A DNA stretch of 64,000 nucleotides, taken from the NCBI RefSeq assembly GCF_900114455.1, contig NZ_FOTC01000002.1, forward strand, positions 405,012 to 469,011. The letters are read 5' to 3'. Both the position numbers and the translations under genes were made by a program. This DNA comes from Halogranum rubrum (GTDB taxonomy: Archaea; Halobacteriota; Halobacteria; Halobacteriales; Haloferacaceae). Each line of letters starts with the position of its first letter. Position 1 is the stretch's first letter. Below the pieces are notes generated by a model. That model was not told the DNA's origin, did not search any database, and saw nothing but the letters and a program-made list of their open reading frames with translations. Shown here piece after piece: positions 8,389 to 18,400 of this stretch.

Positions 8389-8439
8389 CTCAGACCCTCT
8401 CCCGTTCTCGGCGGAAGCGCGCCCGCCGTCCGTCTGCGG

Positions 8440-8838
8440 TCATACCGGCGAACTCACCTCGTTTCCTGCCCGGTCGGTCGGAGCGTGGACCTCCCTGTAC
8501 CACCGCCGGAGGATGCTTTCGAGTTCGTCACACGAGAGCGGCTTTCGGTAGCCCCACACGGGTCGACAGACCTCGTACTCGAACCCCGTCCGAACCGTGT
8601 TCGTCTTCGGGTCGTGGGACCGTTCCGTGACGGTGAAGACGACTTCGTCGTCGCCTCCCTCGTCCGGGTTCACCCGAATCGAATGTTTCGACCACGTCGG
8701 TCCGTGGTTCCGGTCCACCTGTTCACGATAGGCGGTGAAGACGTGTTCCGCTTCTTCGACCGCTGTGTGCGTCGGGTCGACGACACACCGGTCGAACGGT
8801 CGTCGCGCGCTCGTTCGTCGAGTTGTGAGTTCTGTCAT
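8440..8838 (-). CDS. Hypothetical haloarchaeal protein, 132 aa
   Basis: I do not recognise a family. The 132-residue protein has a basic N terminus (TTRRTSARRPFDR), then a mixed alpha/beta sequence with EEAEHVFTAYREQVDRNHG and a duplex of strands around IRVNPDEGGDDEVVFTVTE. A C-terminal helix SCDELESILRRWYREVH follows. The ATG at 8838 is chosen because the upstream in-frame extension to 9054 is low in acidic residues and looks non-coding. It is on the same strand as the 51-residue zinc-finger gene 51 bp downstream. Confidence 0.6.
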   Translation of the reverse strand: MTELTTRRTSARRPFDRCVVDPTHTAVEEAEHVFTAYREQVDRNHGPTWSKHSIRVNPDEGGDDEVVFTVTERSHDPKTNTVRTGFEYEVCRPVWGYRKPLSCDELESILRRWYREVHAPTDRAGNEVSSPV

Positions 8839-9074
8839 CTGTCTGGGTTCCCGTCGGGTGTCCACACGTTGTTCGTCCAGCCTCTGCGTCAGCGGTTGAC
8901 CCCGTGAGGGGGAGGGAGCGACCTGACAGCACGGGTTAGCACGGATGTCGTCTCCCTCGTCTCGACGGTTCGTGGGAGGTACAAAATCGGTTCTGACCAC
9001 TTCGTCAAAACAGTCGAGAGCGACGAGCGACGCTGCGTTCGGCACTCGATGCACGAGAACAGCGGTGACGTATC

Positions 9075-9890
9075 TCAGTCGTCTGAGACGGCCGGTTCCG
9101 AACCGCCACTCGCCCTCTCTTCGGTCGCCGCTCGTGCCGGACCGGCGAGCGTGTTGAGAACCGCGTTCCCGGAGCGTTCGCGGTCGACGAGTCCCTCCGA
9201 CGCCAAGCGGTCGAGGTGGTGAGACACGGTTCCCGGCGTTCGGTCGAGTGTCTCGGCGAGTTCTGACACCGTCGCTGGTTCCGTCCCGTCGAGTGCATCG
9301 AGGACGGTGGCCGTCGCTTCGTCCACGTACGCCGCTGCCAACGTCGCCTCGGCGTCGTCGACGACCGACGTGACGTACCGTTGCTTCCCACGTACTTCGT
9401 TACTCGCGACGAACCCTGCCTCTTCGAGCGTCCGGAGGTGATAGCGCACCGTCGACCGAGGGATGCCCGTCGTCTCGACGAGTTGTGCGACGTACGTACC
9501 CGGTGAGCGTTCGATGGCCTCGTAGAGCTGTCGTCGCCGGTCGTTGTCGAGGAGGTTCGCCTCTCCAGACTGGACTGCGCCTTGCTGAACCGACACCACG
9601 AGTGGCGTCGTGACGAGTCGGGGTGGGGCCACGACACCGTCTGTCGCTAGCGTAGAGAGGGGGCTCACCGCGAGGACGTCTGACTGGACCGAGTGTGCGT
9701 CCGAGACGCCAACCGTGTTCGCCCAACCGGCCGGAGTCGCCCGGGCGCTCGACGACACGGTACTCGAGTCGGATGCCACCTCTGGTGCTGTGGTTCGTGC
9801 AGGGTCGTCGACGATGAGGAAGAGCGGCCCTGCACTGAGGGCCAGCAAGACCACAGTTGCGGCGACAACGAGCGTCGAAAGTCGGTTCAT
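9075..9890 (-). CDS. Membrane-anchored protein with two winged-HTH domains
   Basis: The 271-residue protein starts with a hydrophobic helix (about residues 5-28, TLVVAATVVLLALSAGPLFL), followed by a Thr/Ser/Ala-rich linker of about 90 residues. Two ArsR-like winged helix-turn-helix domains follow: the first around QLVETTGIPRSTVRYHLRTL, the second around LAETLDRTPGTVSHHLDRL. Each carries a clear recognition helix. The ATG at 9890 is the first start with the membrane helix. A DNA-binding role is expected from the domains. A single N-terminal helix of secretory type would place the HTH domains outside the cell unless the topology is inverted or a second helix exists. Confidence 0.78.
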   Translation of the reverse strand: MNRLSTLVVAATVVLLALSAGPLFLIVDDPARTTAPEVASDSSTVSSSARATPAGWANTVGVSDAHSVQSDVLAVSPLSTLATDGVVAPPRLVTTPLVVSVQQGAVQSGEANLLDNDRRRQLYEAIERSPGTYVAQLVETTGIPRSTVRYHLRTLEEAGFVASNEVRGKQRYVTSVVDDAEATLAAAYVDEATATVLDALDGTEPATVSELAETLDRTPGTVSHHLDRLASEGLVDRERSGNAVLNTLAGPARAATEERASGGSEPAVSDD

Positions 9891-10068
9891 GGGGTTGAGA
9901 ATGCCGGTGTCGGCGTTGCGCGCTTCCGGGAGTCTTCGGCAGTCGCGTACATAGTTCTCTTGGCCCGACTCTCGAACAGGAGACGAAGGCGTGAGCTGAG
10001 CGTCCGTTCGGCACTGCTCGTCTCTTCCGGCCCGCAGACTGAAACGGTTGGCAGACGAACACTCGCGT

Positions 10069-10386
10069 ATGTCGATGGAGACGTACACCGTCGAAATCGC
10101 AGAGACCGAGAGTCACGAGGGAATCTCCGCCGACGTCTACGACGAAGACGGGTTGGTGACGGAGTCTCTTCACGTCGCGTACGCCGACTACGGCGTGGCC
10201 GCAGTCCGCGAAGACTGGGAACCCGACGTCGTCGAACGGGAGGTCACGGCGGACGTGACGACGCTCGACATGCAGGTGGCGCGCGCCAACGACGTGTTCG
10301 AGTTTCGACTACTCGGTGACCGAGAAGAACTGCTTCGGGAGCGACTGTCGGATTCGGACTTGCAACTGGCGTACGTCGACGAGTAA
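10069..10386 (+). CDS. Hypothetical small acidic protein, 105 aa
   Basis: The 105-residue protein is acidic and has no family signature I recognise. It contains strands around ETYTVEIAETESHEGISADV and the motif ADYGVAAVREDWEPD. It begins at ATG 10069, two codons ahead of another ATG, and is divergent from the membrane-HTH gene with a 178-bp gap. A T-run at 10446-10451 downstream could terminate its transcript. Confidence 0.68.
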   Translation: MSMETYTVEIAETESHEGISADVYDEDGLVTESLHVAYADYGVAAVREDWEPDVVEREVTADVTTLDMQVARANDVFEFRLLGDREELLRERLSDSDLQLAYVDE

Positions 10387-10445
10387 TCGCTCGAACGGCG
10401 GGTAGTCGAGTGGTCGAACAGTGGACGACTGAGAAGCAGCGGGCG

Positions 10446-10451
10446 TTTTTT
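10446..10451 (+). terminator. T-run between convergent genes
   Basis: Six consecutive T follow a GC-rich stretch (GCGGGCG) just before the end of the convergent aCPSF1 gene. Short T-runs are typical archaeal termination signals. Confidence 0.4.
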
Positions 10452-10455
10452 CGGC

Positions 10456-12381
10456 TTACTTGAAGCGGAACGTTTCGAGGTTCTTCGGCGCGAACGTGCG
10501 CATGTTGAAGTCGTGGTAGAGCGACGAACTCAGGTCTTGGACCGAGCGCTCGTCACCGTGGACACAGAGCACCTTCTCGGGGCGCGGGTTCATCGTCTTC
10601 ACGAAGTTCATCAGTCCGCTGCGGTCTGCGTGCCCGGAGAAGCCGTCGACCGTCTCGACGTCCATCTTCAGGGCGAGCGTGCTAGAGCGGCCGGGGTCGT
10701 TGGGGTCCGAGACCGGAATCTCGTCCCATCCGGTCTGGATACGGCGACCGAGCGTCCCCTGTGCCTGGTACCCGACGAAGACGAGCGTCGACTCGGGGTC
10801 GGAGCCGAGATGGCGAAGCCACGACATGATGGGCCCGCCAGTGACCATCCCGGAGGTAGAGAGGATGATGGCCGGACCGTCGTCGGTGACCTGTTGGCGT
10901 TCGTCCTCGCCGCCGTCGATGTGGTTGAACTCCTCGGCGAGGAAGGGGTTCTCGTCCTCGTGGAAGATGCGGTCACGCAGGTCGTCGCGGAGATACTCGG
11001 GGTAGGTGGTGTGGATGGCCGTCGCCTCCCAAATCATCCCGTCGAGGTGGACCGGCATGCTGGGAATCTTGCCAGAGCGCATCGCCTCTTCGAGGACCAA
11101 CATGATTTCCTGTGACCGACCGACGGCGAACGCCGGAATGACGACCTTCCCGCCCTTCTCGTGGGTCTCGTTGATGATGTCGACGAGACTCTGCTCTGAA
11201 TCTTCCTGGTCGGTCTGGTAGTCGTTGCGGCCGCCGTAGGTCGATTCGAGCACGAGCGTCTCGACGCGCGGGAAGTCGTTGACTGCGCCGTTGAACAGGC
11301 GCGTGTCCTTGTAGTGGATGTCGCCCGAGAACGCGACGTTGTAGAGGCCGTCGCCGATGTGGAAGTGTGAGACGGCGGAGCCGAGGATGTGTCCGGCGTT
11401 GTGGAACGTGAGCTTCACGTCCGGCGCGATGTCGGTCACGTCGCCGTATTCGAGCGGGATACAGTGTTTGATGGCCTCGCGCACCATCTCCGACTCGTAC
11501 GGCGGCGTGCGGCCTTCCTTGGCCGCGACGTCGAGGTAGTCGAGCGTGAGCAAGCCCATCAGGTCGCGCGTCGGTTCCGTGCAGTAGATGGGGCCGTCGT
11601 AGCCGTACTTGAATAGCAGCGGAATCAGTGCGGAGTGGTCGAGGTGAGCGTGCGTCAGCACGACGGCGTCGATGGTGTTCGCCCCTGCGCCGAGCGCTTC
11701 GGGGACGTGGAGGTAGGGGACTTCGTCTTCGGCACCGGGTTTGTCACCGCAGTCGATGAGGATGCGCGTCTCGGGTGTCGAGAGAACGAAACTCGCCCGC
11801 CCGACCTCGCGGCAGCACCCGAGGGTGGTGATGCGGACCCACTCGTCTTTCGACATCTCCTCGCGGTGAATCTGTCTGCCGACGCGTTCGAGGATGTCAC
11901 GGCGCTCTTCGCGTTCCTGTTTGAGGAAGTTGCGGACGTTCGAGACCGTCGAGGACTCGATGGGCGGCGTGCGGACGACTTCGGGCGTCCAGCCGACCTC
12001 TTTGGTTATCTCGCGGAGCGTCGACCCGTGGCGGCCGATGACCATTCCGGGTTTGGCCGCCTCGATGACGACTTCGCCGGTGTCGACGTGGAAGTCGAGG
12101 TCGGTGACACCGGCCTCTTCGGGGATGACGTCCATGATGCGCTCTTCGGCTTTGTGAGGGTCAGAGAGAACGTCGGGGTCGGGCCGCACCGTGATACGCT
12201 TCCGAAGCTTGCTCGCCAGTTTCCGGATGAGGTCGCCGTTCTGGGCGAACTCCTTCGGATGGCGCGTGTAGACGACGAGTTCGGGTCCTTCGTACTTGAC
12301 GTCGGACACCGTGATGTCGCTCGGTAGTTCGTTCTCGATCTCTGCTTGCAGTTGTTCGAGTTGCTTGTCTACTGAACTCAT
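10456..12381 (-). CDS. aCPSF1 beta-CASP ribonuclease (FttA-type transcription termination factor)
   Basis: The 641-residue protein is the archaeal CPSF73 homologue that cleaves nascent RNA and drives factor-dependent termination. An N-terminal KH region (about residues 1-150) includes the GxxG-type loop GMVIGRHGST. The metallo-beta-lactamase core carries the zinc motif HAHLDH (244-249) and later GHILGSAVSH. The beta-CASP part has FAVGRSQEIM and ends with SGHADRSGLMNFV and VLCVHGDERS. The full length and all metal ligands are present, so the enzyme should be active. In the archaea where it has been studied it is essential. It has its own promoter region, divergent from the gene at 12639. Confidence 0.96.
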   Translation of the reverse strand: MSSVDKQLEQLQAEIENELPSDITVSDVKYEGPELVVYTRHPKEFAQNGDLIRKLASKLRKRITVRPDPDVLSDPHKAEERIMDVIPEEAGVTDLDFHVDTGEVVIEAAKPGMVIGRHGSTLREITKEVGWTPEVVRTPPIESSTVSNVRNFLKQEREERRDILERVGRQIHREEMSKDEWVRITTLGCCREVGRASFVLSTPETRILIDCGDKPGAEDEVPYLHVPEALGAGANTIDAVVLTHAHLDHSALIPLLFKYGYDGPIYCTEPTRDLMGLLTLDYLDVAAKEGRTPPYESEMVREAIKHCIPLEYGDVTDIAPDVKLTFHNAGHILGSAVSHFHIGDGLYNVAFSGDIHYKDTRLFNGAVNDFPRVETLVLESTYGGRNDYQTDQEDSEQSLVDIINETHEKGGKVVIPAFAVGRSQEIMLVLEEAMRSGKIPSMPVHLDGMIWEATAIHTTYPEYLRDDLRDRIFHEDENPFLAEEFNHIDGGEDERQQVTDDGPAIILSTSGMVTGGPIMSWLRHLGSDPESTLVFVGYQAQGTLGRRIQTGWDEIPVSDPNDPGRSSTLALKMDVETVDGFSGHADRSGLMNFVKTMNPRPEKVLCVHGDERSVQDLSSSLYHDFNMRTFAPKNLETFRFK

Positions 12382-12586
12382 ATGTCGAAACTTCCCGTCC
12401 GGTTCATGGTGTGATAGATCGGGATCCTACGCTCTCAAAACGAATCGGACCGACAGACGGGCCTCGAACGGTCGCAACGTCGTGACCGGGCGTCTGAGAG
12501 TGCATACTGGAATCCAATACGGCTGGGTAGGTGCTCAACTGCGGGAAGAGGCAGTGAAAACCCGCTTAATCGGCAGTATAACCCCA

Positions 12587-12600
12587 TTATTATAAAAGCC
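12587..12600 (+). promoter_or_regulatory. TATA box upstream of the gene at 12639
   Basis: ATTATTATAAAAGC is a clear archaeal TATA box about 45 bp before the ATG. It implies a leader of roughly 20 nt. Confidence 0.6.
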
Positions 12601-12638
12601 TTCGCAAAACGCAAGGACCGTCGCCCCGTCTCGGACGT

Positions 12639-13151
12639 ATGCAGGTCACACCAGACACCGTCGCAACAGAGCGTCAGTGGCTTCGCGAACGGGCATCGAC
12701 CGTCGTCCCACTCATCAACGAGACGCGTACTCAACTCGGCGAGTTGTTCGACACGGACGTCGATTCGGTGACGGAGATGCAGTTCCGCGACGAGGTCGAC
12801 CGCGTCTTCGCCGACGGTGACGTCGCCGTCAACGTCGCCGGCTACGTCGGTCTCCTCCGTGACCTCGACGTCACGGGCGACTATCCGGGATTCGTCGTCG
12901 ACGAGGTGCTCGGTCGCGAACTCGCGGCAACCATCGCCGGTGGCCAGCCGCTCGCGCTTCTCGCGCAGGCGACGTTCCACTTCGCGGATACCCACACACA
13001 CGGAGACGACGACGAAGCGGCCGGTGCCGACGACCTCGATGCGGCCCTCGCAGCGGGCTTTCAGACCCGACTGCCGGGCTGGTCGTGGCGAGAGGGGGCG
13101 AACCCCTTCAGCGTAGGCGACGGACGAGACGACCCCACAGCGACGGAGTAG
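12639..13151 (+). CDS. Hypothetical haloarchaeal protein, 170 aa
   Basis: The 170-residue acidic protein has no family I recognise. It is mostly helical, with a histidine-rich segment ATFHFADTHTHGDDDE near residue 110 and GFQTRLPGWSWREGANPF near the C terminus. The strong TATA box upstream and the acidic composition support it as a real gene. Its last 44 bp overlap the convergent gene at 13108-13665. Confidence 0.7.
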   Translation: MQVTPDTVATERQWLRERASTVVPLINETRTQLGELFDTDVDSVTEMQFRDEVDRVFADGDVAVNVAGYVGLLRDLDVTGDYPGFVVDEVLGRELAATIAGGQPLALLAQATFHFADTHTHGDDDEAAGADDLDAALAAGFQTRLPGWSWREGANPFSVGDGRDDPTATE

Positions 13152-13665
13152 CCGCGTCGTCGATCATCGCCTCGTCGGTCGTTACAGACGAGGCAGGCGA
13201 CGGAGTCGCGGTCTCTCCACCAGCGTCGGTCTCCTCTCGCTCTCGGAGTGCTTGGAGGCGTTCGACGACGTGCTCGTGTCCCGTCGAGCAGGGTGTCACC
13301 AGTTCGAGGTCGTCACCAGCGTACTCTGCGAGTAAGACGGGTGGGAGATGCTCTGCCGTGTACTCCGGGCCCATCCGGCCGACGCCCGCGGTGACCCGGT
13401 CGCCGAGACCGGTGACGGTACAGTCGTGCTCTAGCGCCCACTGTTTGAACGCCGAGATACGTTCTCGGGCGAGTTGGTCCTCGACGCACCGGAGACGGTC
13501 GCTCGACACGTCGAGGTCGTGGCCCCAGTGGTAGACGACGTAGTCGTCGACGGTGCCAGTCGCTTCTAGCTGGTCGAGGTGCGTGACCAACGGTTCGTAG
13601 TCGGTCTCGCCGGGTGCGTTCACCCACAGTTCAGCCCGTGTTCCGCCGCCTATCGACTGTGTCAT
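13108..13665 (-). CDS. Haloarchaeal HTH_63-like protein, 185 aa
   Basis: The 185-residue protein opens with AELWVNAPGE, then LDQLEATGTVDDYVVYHWGHDLDVS and CVEDQLARERISAFKQWALEHDC, a layout I associate with the haloarchaeal HTH_63-type family. The middle segment LPPVLLAEYAGDDLELVTPC and HVVERLQAL also fit. The C-terminal 45 residues are low-complexity and basic at the end (LWGRLVRRLR). Function is unknown. The ATG at 13665 is preferred to an upstream reading to 13836, which would overlap the promoter of proS. Confidence 0.68.
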   Translation of the reverse strand: MTQSIGGGTRAELWVNAPGETDYEPLVTHLDQLEATGTVDDYVVYHWGHDLDVSSDRLRCVEDQLARERISAFKQWALEHDCTVTGLGDRVTAGVGRMGPEYTAEHLPPVLLAEYAGDDLELVTPCSTGHEHVVERLQALREREETDAGGETATPSPASSVTTDEAMIDDAATPSLWGRLVRRLR

Positions 13666-13817
13666 TACTCTCCACCGAGTGAAGAGAGGCACGCCGAGCG
13701 CATCTACCCAGCGGATAGTTCTCACGCGATGAGACTGTCCGGCCGCGACGATGCTCCAGCGGACGCGTTCGCACACCTTCGGGGTCTTTAAGAGCGCCGT
13801 GGGGAAAGGTTCCGGCA

Positions 13818-15296
13818 ATGAGCGACGACCAGGCACTCGGGATAACCGAGTCGAAGGAGTACAACACCGGCGAGTGGTACGCCGAAGTGGTCCAGAAGGC
13901 CGGCCTCGCGAACTACGGTCCCGACGGGATGAGCGGCTTCATCATCACCCGCCCCCGCGGCTACGCCCTCTGGGAAGGGATTCAGAACTACCTCGACGGC
14001 CAGTTCAAGGCGACGGACGTCCAGAACGCCTACTTCCCGCTCTTCATCCCCGAGAGCTACCTCGAACGAGAGAAGGACATCGTCGAGGGGTTCGACCCCG
14101 AAGTCGCGTGGGTCACCCACGGCGGTAATCAGGAGTTAGAGGAGCGTCTCGCCGTCCGGCCGACGAGTGAGTCCATCATCGCGCCGTACATGGCGCAGTG
14201 GGTCCGAAGCCACCGTGACCTCCCGCTTCGCGTGAATCAGTGGTGTTCGGTCGTCCGCTGGGAAGCGACGGACACGAAACCGTTCTTCCGGACGAAAGAG
14301 TTCCTCTGGCAGGAGGGGCACACGGCTCACGAGACCGAAGAAGAGGCGTACGAAGAGACGATGACGCGCCTCGGCCAGTATCGCTCGCTGTACGAGGACG
14401 TCCTCGCGATGCCCGTCATGCGCGGGAAGAAGCCCGAACACGACAAGTTCCCCGGCGCGGACACGACGACGACCGTCGAGGCGCTCATGCCCGACGGCAA
14501 GTCCGTCCAGGCGGGCACCAGCCACTACCTCGGCACCTCGTTCGCGGCGGCGTTCGACCTCACGTACTCCGACGAGGACGAAGAGGAACTGCCGGCGCAC
14601 ACGACTTCGTGGGGGCTCTCGTGGCGTTCACTCGGTGCGCTCATCATGACGCACTCCGACGACCAGGGCCTCGTCGTCCCCCCGACCATCGCGCCCGAAC
14701 AGGTCGTCATCGTGCCCATCTATCAAGAGGACACGGAGGAGAAGGTCCTCGACTACGCCGAGGACCTCCGCGAGGAACTCGCCGAGGCGGGCGTCCGCGT
14801 CGAACTCGACGACCGCGACGAACGCAACCCCGGCTTCAAGTTCAACGAGTGGGAGTTGAAGGGCGTCCCCGTCCGCTTCGAAATCGGTCCGCACGAAGTC
14901 GACGACGACGAGGTCACCGTCGTCCACCGACCCGACGGCGAACAGGCCGTCGAGAGTCGGAGCGACGTCGTCGACGCCGTCGAAGACCACTTCGACGAGG
15001 TGTACGCGAAGTTGTACGCCCGCGCGGAGGAGAACCTCACGGAGAACGTCCGCGACGCCGAAGACAGAGCGAGTATCCTCGGCACCATCGGCCAGCACGG
15101 CGGCTACGTCCGCGCGCCGTGGTGCGGGAAAGAGGAGTGTGAGACCGAAATCAAGGAGACCATCTCCGCCGAAATCGTGATGGTTCCGTTCGAGGACGAC
15201 GAGGAACGACATCACCCCGACGTCGCCGACGGCTGTACGTGCGCCATCTGCGACGACGAGGCCACCGAGACGGCCTTCTTCGCGAAGTCCTACTGA
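13818..15296 (+). CDS. proS: Prolyl-tRNA synthetase, archaeal/eukaryal type
   Basis: The 492-residue enzyme charges tRNA-Pro with proline. The class II core is clear: RPRGYALWEGIQ and YFPLFIPES near the N terminus, LAVRPTSES, motif 2 at QWCSVVRWEATDTKPFFRTKEFLWQEGHTAH (long loop joined here only by its key residues RWE and FLWQEGHT) and motif 3 near GTSHYLGTSFA. An anticodon-binding domain follows. The C-terminal zinc-binding domain shows Cys pairs at WCGKEECE and CTCAICDD, and the protein ends in Tyr, as in the archaeal/eukaryal form. A TATA-like CTTTAAG lies about 35 bp upstream. Confidence 0.97.
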   Translation: MSDDQALGITESKEYNTGEWYAEVVQKAGLANYGPDGMSGFIITRPRGYALWEGIQNYLDGQFKATDVQNAYFPLFIPESYLEREKDIVEGFDPEVAWVTHGGNQELEERLAVRPTSESIIAPYMAQWVRSHRDLPLRVNQWCSVVRWEATDTKPFFRTKEFLWQEGHTAHETEEEAYEETMTRLGQYRSLYEDVLAMPVMRGKKPEHDKFPGADTTTTVEALMPDGKSVQAGTSHYLGTSFAAAFDLTYSDEDEEELPAHTTSWGLSWRSLGALIMTHSDDQGLVVPPTIAPEQVVIVPIYQEDTEEKVLDYAEDLREELAEAGVRVELDDRDERNPGFKFNEWELKGVPVRFEIGPHEVDDDEVTVVHRPDGEQAVESRSDVVDAVEDHFDEVYAKLYARAEENLTENVRDAEDRASILGTIGQHGGYVRAPWCGKEECETEIKETISAEIVMVPFEDDEERHHPDVADGCTCAICDDEATETAFFAKSY

Positions 15297-15420
15297 ATCG
15301 GAGCGCCGTTCGAGACCGGCGTTCCCTCCGCGGTACGCCTGTCAGGTATTGTCAGCTATTGTGTATATTCTACCCCAGACCGTAATGGTCTTTCATTTTC
15401 ATACAAACTCATTAAACAAC

Positions 15421-15435
15421 CTAATATGACATTAG
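15421..15435. promoter_or_regulatory. Palindrome upstream of glutamate synthase, candidate operator
   Basis: CTAATATGACATTAG has perfect 5-bp arms around 5 bp. It lies 57 bp before the gltB ATG, inside an AT-rich island (about 15350-15490) that contrasts with the rest of the window. A looser repeat, CTTATC (15442-15447) with GATAAG (15464-15469), follows. Candidate site for a nitrogen or Lrp-type regulator. Confidence 0.45.
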
Positions 15436-15491
15436 TACACCCTTATCCTATCAGGGGTACGCTGATAAGTGGGAAGTTCTAGCATCCCTCT

Positions 15492-18400
15492 ATGACCAAG
15501 CCACACAGAGACACCCATGTCGGGTTAGCCAACCCGACCGACGAGCGATCTAACTGTGGGGTAGGCGCTGTCATCGACTTAGACGGCGGCGCGACCCACG
15601 AAACCATCGCAGACGGGCTCTCGCTCCTGAAAAATCTCGAACACCGCGGGACGACAGGTGCCGAAGAGAACACCGGCGACGGCGCAGGAGTACTCATCCA
15701 ACGCCCCGACGAGTTCTTCGAGAGCGTCCTCGACGTCGACCTCCCCGAGCGGTACGCCGTCGGGAGCATCTTCATGCCGACGGACGACGAAGCGCGCGAG
15801 ACCGTCACCGACCTGTTCGAGGCGGCGCTCGCAGACCACGACCTCGACGTGTTCCACTGGCGCGACGTGCCGACGGACAACACCGACCTCGGCCAGACCG
15901 CCCTCGACTCCGAACCCGACGTCTTCCAAGTCTTCGTCACCCCGAGAGACGACTCGGTAACCACCGACGAGTTCGACCGGAGTCTCTACGTCGGCCGCCG
16001 CGCCGCCGAGAACGCTATCAGTGACGCAGACATCCGAGGCTCCGGGCGCTTCTACGTCTGTTCGCTCCACCGCAAGACGCTAGTCTACAAGGGCCTGTTG
16101 AAAGGTGAGCAAGTTCCGACGTACTACCCGGACCTGACCGACGAGCGACTGAAGTCGACGCTGACGCTCGTCCACGAACGGTTCTCGACGAACACGCTCG
16201 GTGCGTGGCATCTCGCACACCCGTACCGCAACGTCGTTCACAACGGCGAAATCAACACCATCCGCGGCAACGTCAACTGGATGCGCGCCCGCGAGACGGA
16301 CCTCGAACCGACCGATAAGTCGCCGCTGACGCAGGCGGACATCGAGACTATCAAACCCGTCACGCTGGCCGACCAGTCGGACACGGCGTCCGTCGACAAC
16401 GCGGTCGAACTCCTGCTCCAGTCGGGACGCAAACTCCCCCACGTGCTTCGGATGCTCATTCCCGAAGCGTTCGAGAACGACGACCAGATGGACGCCCAGC
16501 GAAAGGACTGGTACGACTACCACGCCAGTCTCGTCGAACCGTGGGACGGTCCCGCGCTCGTCGCCGCGACGGACGGTGACCGCGTCGCCGCCGTCCTCGA
16601 CCGTAACGGACTCCGTCCGTGTCGCTACGACGTGACGACCGACAACCGCCTCATCATGGCGAGTGAGGTCGGCGCGCTCGACACCGACCCCAGCGAAATC
16701 GAAGAGCGCGGTCGACTCCAACCCGGTGAAATCTTCATGGCCGACCCCGAGGAGGGTCGCGTCATCCCCGACGAAGAGGTGTTCGACGACCTCGTCGACA
16801 CGAAGTACAGCGAGTGGGTTCAGACGGAACAGCAACAACTCGACGACATCGCCGACTCCGAGGACTACGCCACTCGTGGTCGCGTCGAGACGCTCCGCGC
16901 CAACCAGGCGGCGTTCGGCTACACCCACGACCAACTCAACCACCTCATCGAACCGATGGCCAAACAGGGGAAAGACCCCGTCGGGTCGATGGGCGACGAC
17001 ACGCCGCTCTCCGTCCTCTCGGACTTCAATCGGCCGCTGTTCACCTACTTCAAGCAACTGTTCGCGCAGGTGACGAACCCGCCGCTCGACTACATCCGCG
17101 AGGAACTGGTCACGTCGCTGGAGTCACGACTCGGCTACCAGCGCAACCTACTCGACGAGACGGCCGAACACGCCCGACAACTCGTCCTCGACTCGCCCGT
17201 CTTGACCGACGCACAGACGGAGAGCATCAAGGCGATGGACGGCGACGTCACGTCGACGGTCGTCGACCTGACCTACGACTCGGAGACGACGCTCGAAGAC
17301 GCCATCGAGAACCTGCGTGAAGACGCTCGCGCCGCCATCGAAGACGGCGCAGAGGTCGTCGTGCTCTCGGACCGCGACGTCGGCCCGGAGCGCGTGGCGA
17401 TTCCGAGTCTGCTCGCGATGGGTGCGGTCCACCACAGTCTGGTCCGCAACGGCCTGCGAAACCACGCTGGACTCGTCCTCGAATCCGGCGACCCCCGCGA
17501 GGTCCACCACGTCGCGACGCTCGTCGGCTACGGTGCGGACGCGGTCAACCCCTACCTCGCCTACCAGACCATCGAGGACATCGTCGCCGGCCCCGACGGT
17601 GCCGACGAGGAAGAGGCCATCGAGGCCTACATCAAGGCGCTCGAAGACGGTCTGCTGAAGACGATGGCCAAGATGGGCATCTCGACGGTCGAGAGCTACC
17701 AGGGTGCCCAAATCTTCGAAGCAGTCGGTCTCGACTCGGGGCTCGTTCGCGAGTACTTCGAAGGGACCGAGATTCGGACCGAAGGTATCGGCCTTCCGCA
17801 GATAGAAGACGACCTGCGCACGCGACACATGGTCGGCTTCGGCAGCGACGACACGCCGACGCTCGAACGCCAGGGCGAGTACGAGAACCGCTCGGACGGG
17901 ATTCACCACCAGTGGAACCCGAAGACGGTCGGGACGCTTCAACAAGCGGTTCGCTCCGGAGACTACGAGAAGTATCAGGAGTTCGCCGACCTCATCAACG
18001 ACCAGACCGAAGAGTTGCAGTCGCTTCGCGGTCTCTTGGAGTTCCAGAGCGACCGTGACCCCGTCGACATAGACGAGGTCGAACCCGTCTCCGACATCGT
18101 CACACGGTTCTCGACGGCGGCGATGAGCCTCGGGAGTCTCTCGCCGGAAGCACACGAGAACAACTCCATCGCCATGAACCGCATTGGCGGGAAGTCCAAC
18201 TCCGGCGAAGGTGGCGAACCGCCAGAACGGTTCGGGACGGAGAAAGAGTGTACCGTCAAGCAGGTCGCTTCGGGCCGGTTCGGCGTCACCTCCGACTACC
18301 TCACCTCCGCCGAGGAGATTCAGATCAAGATGGCACAGGGGTCGAAACCCGGTGAGGGTGGCCACCTGCCCGGCAAGAAGGTCAACGAGATGATCGCGCA

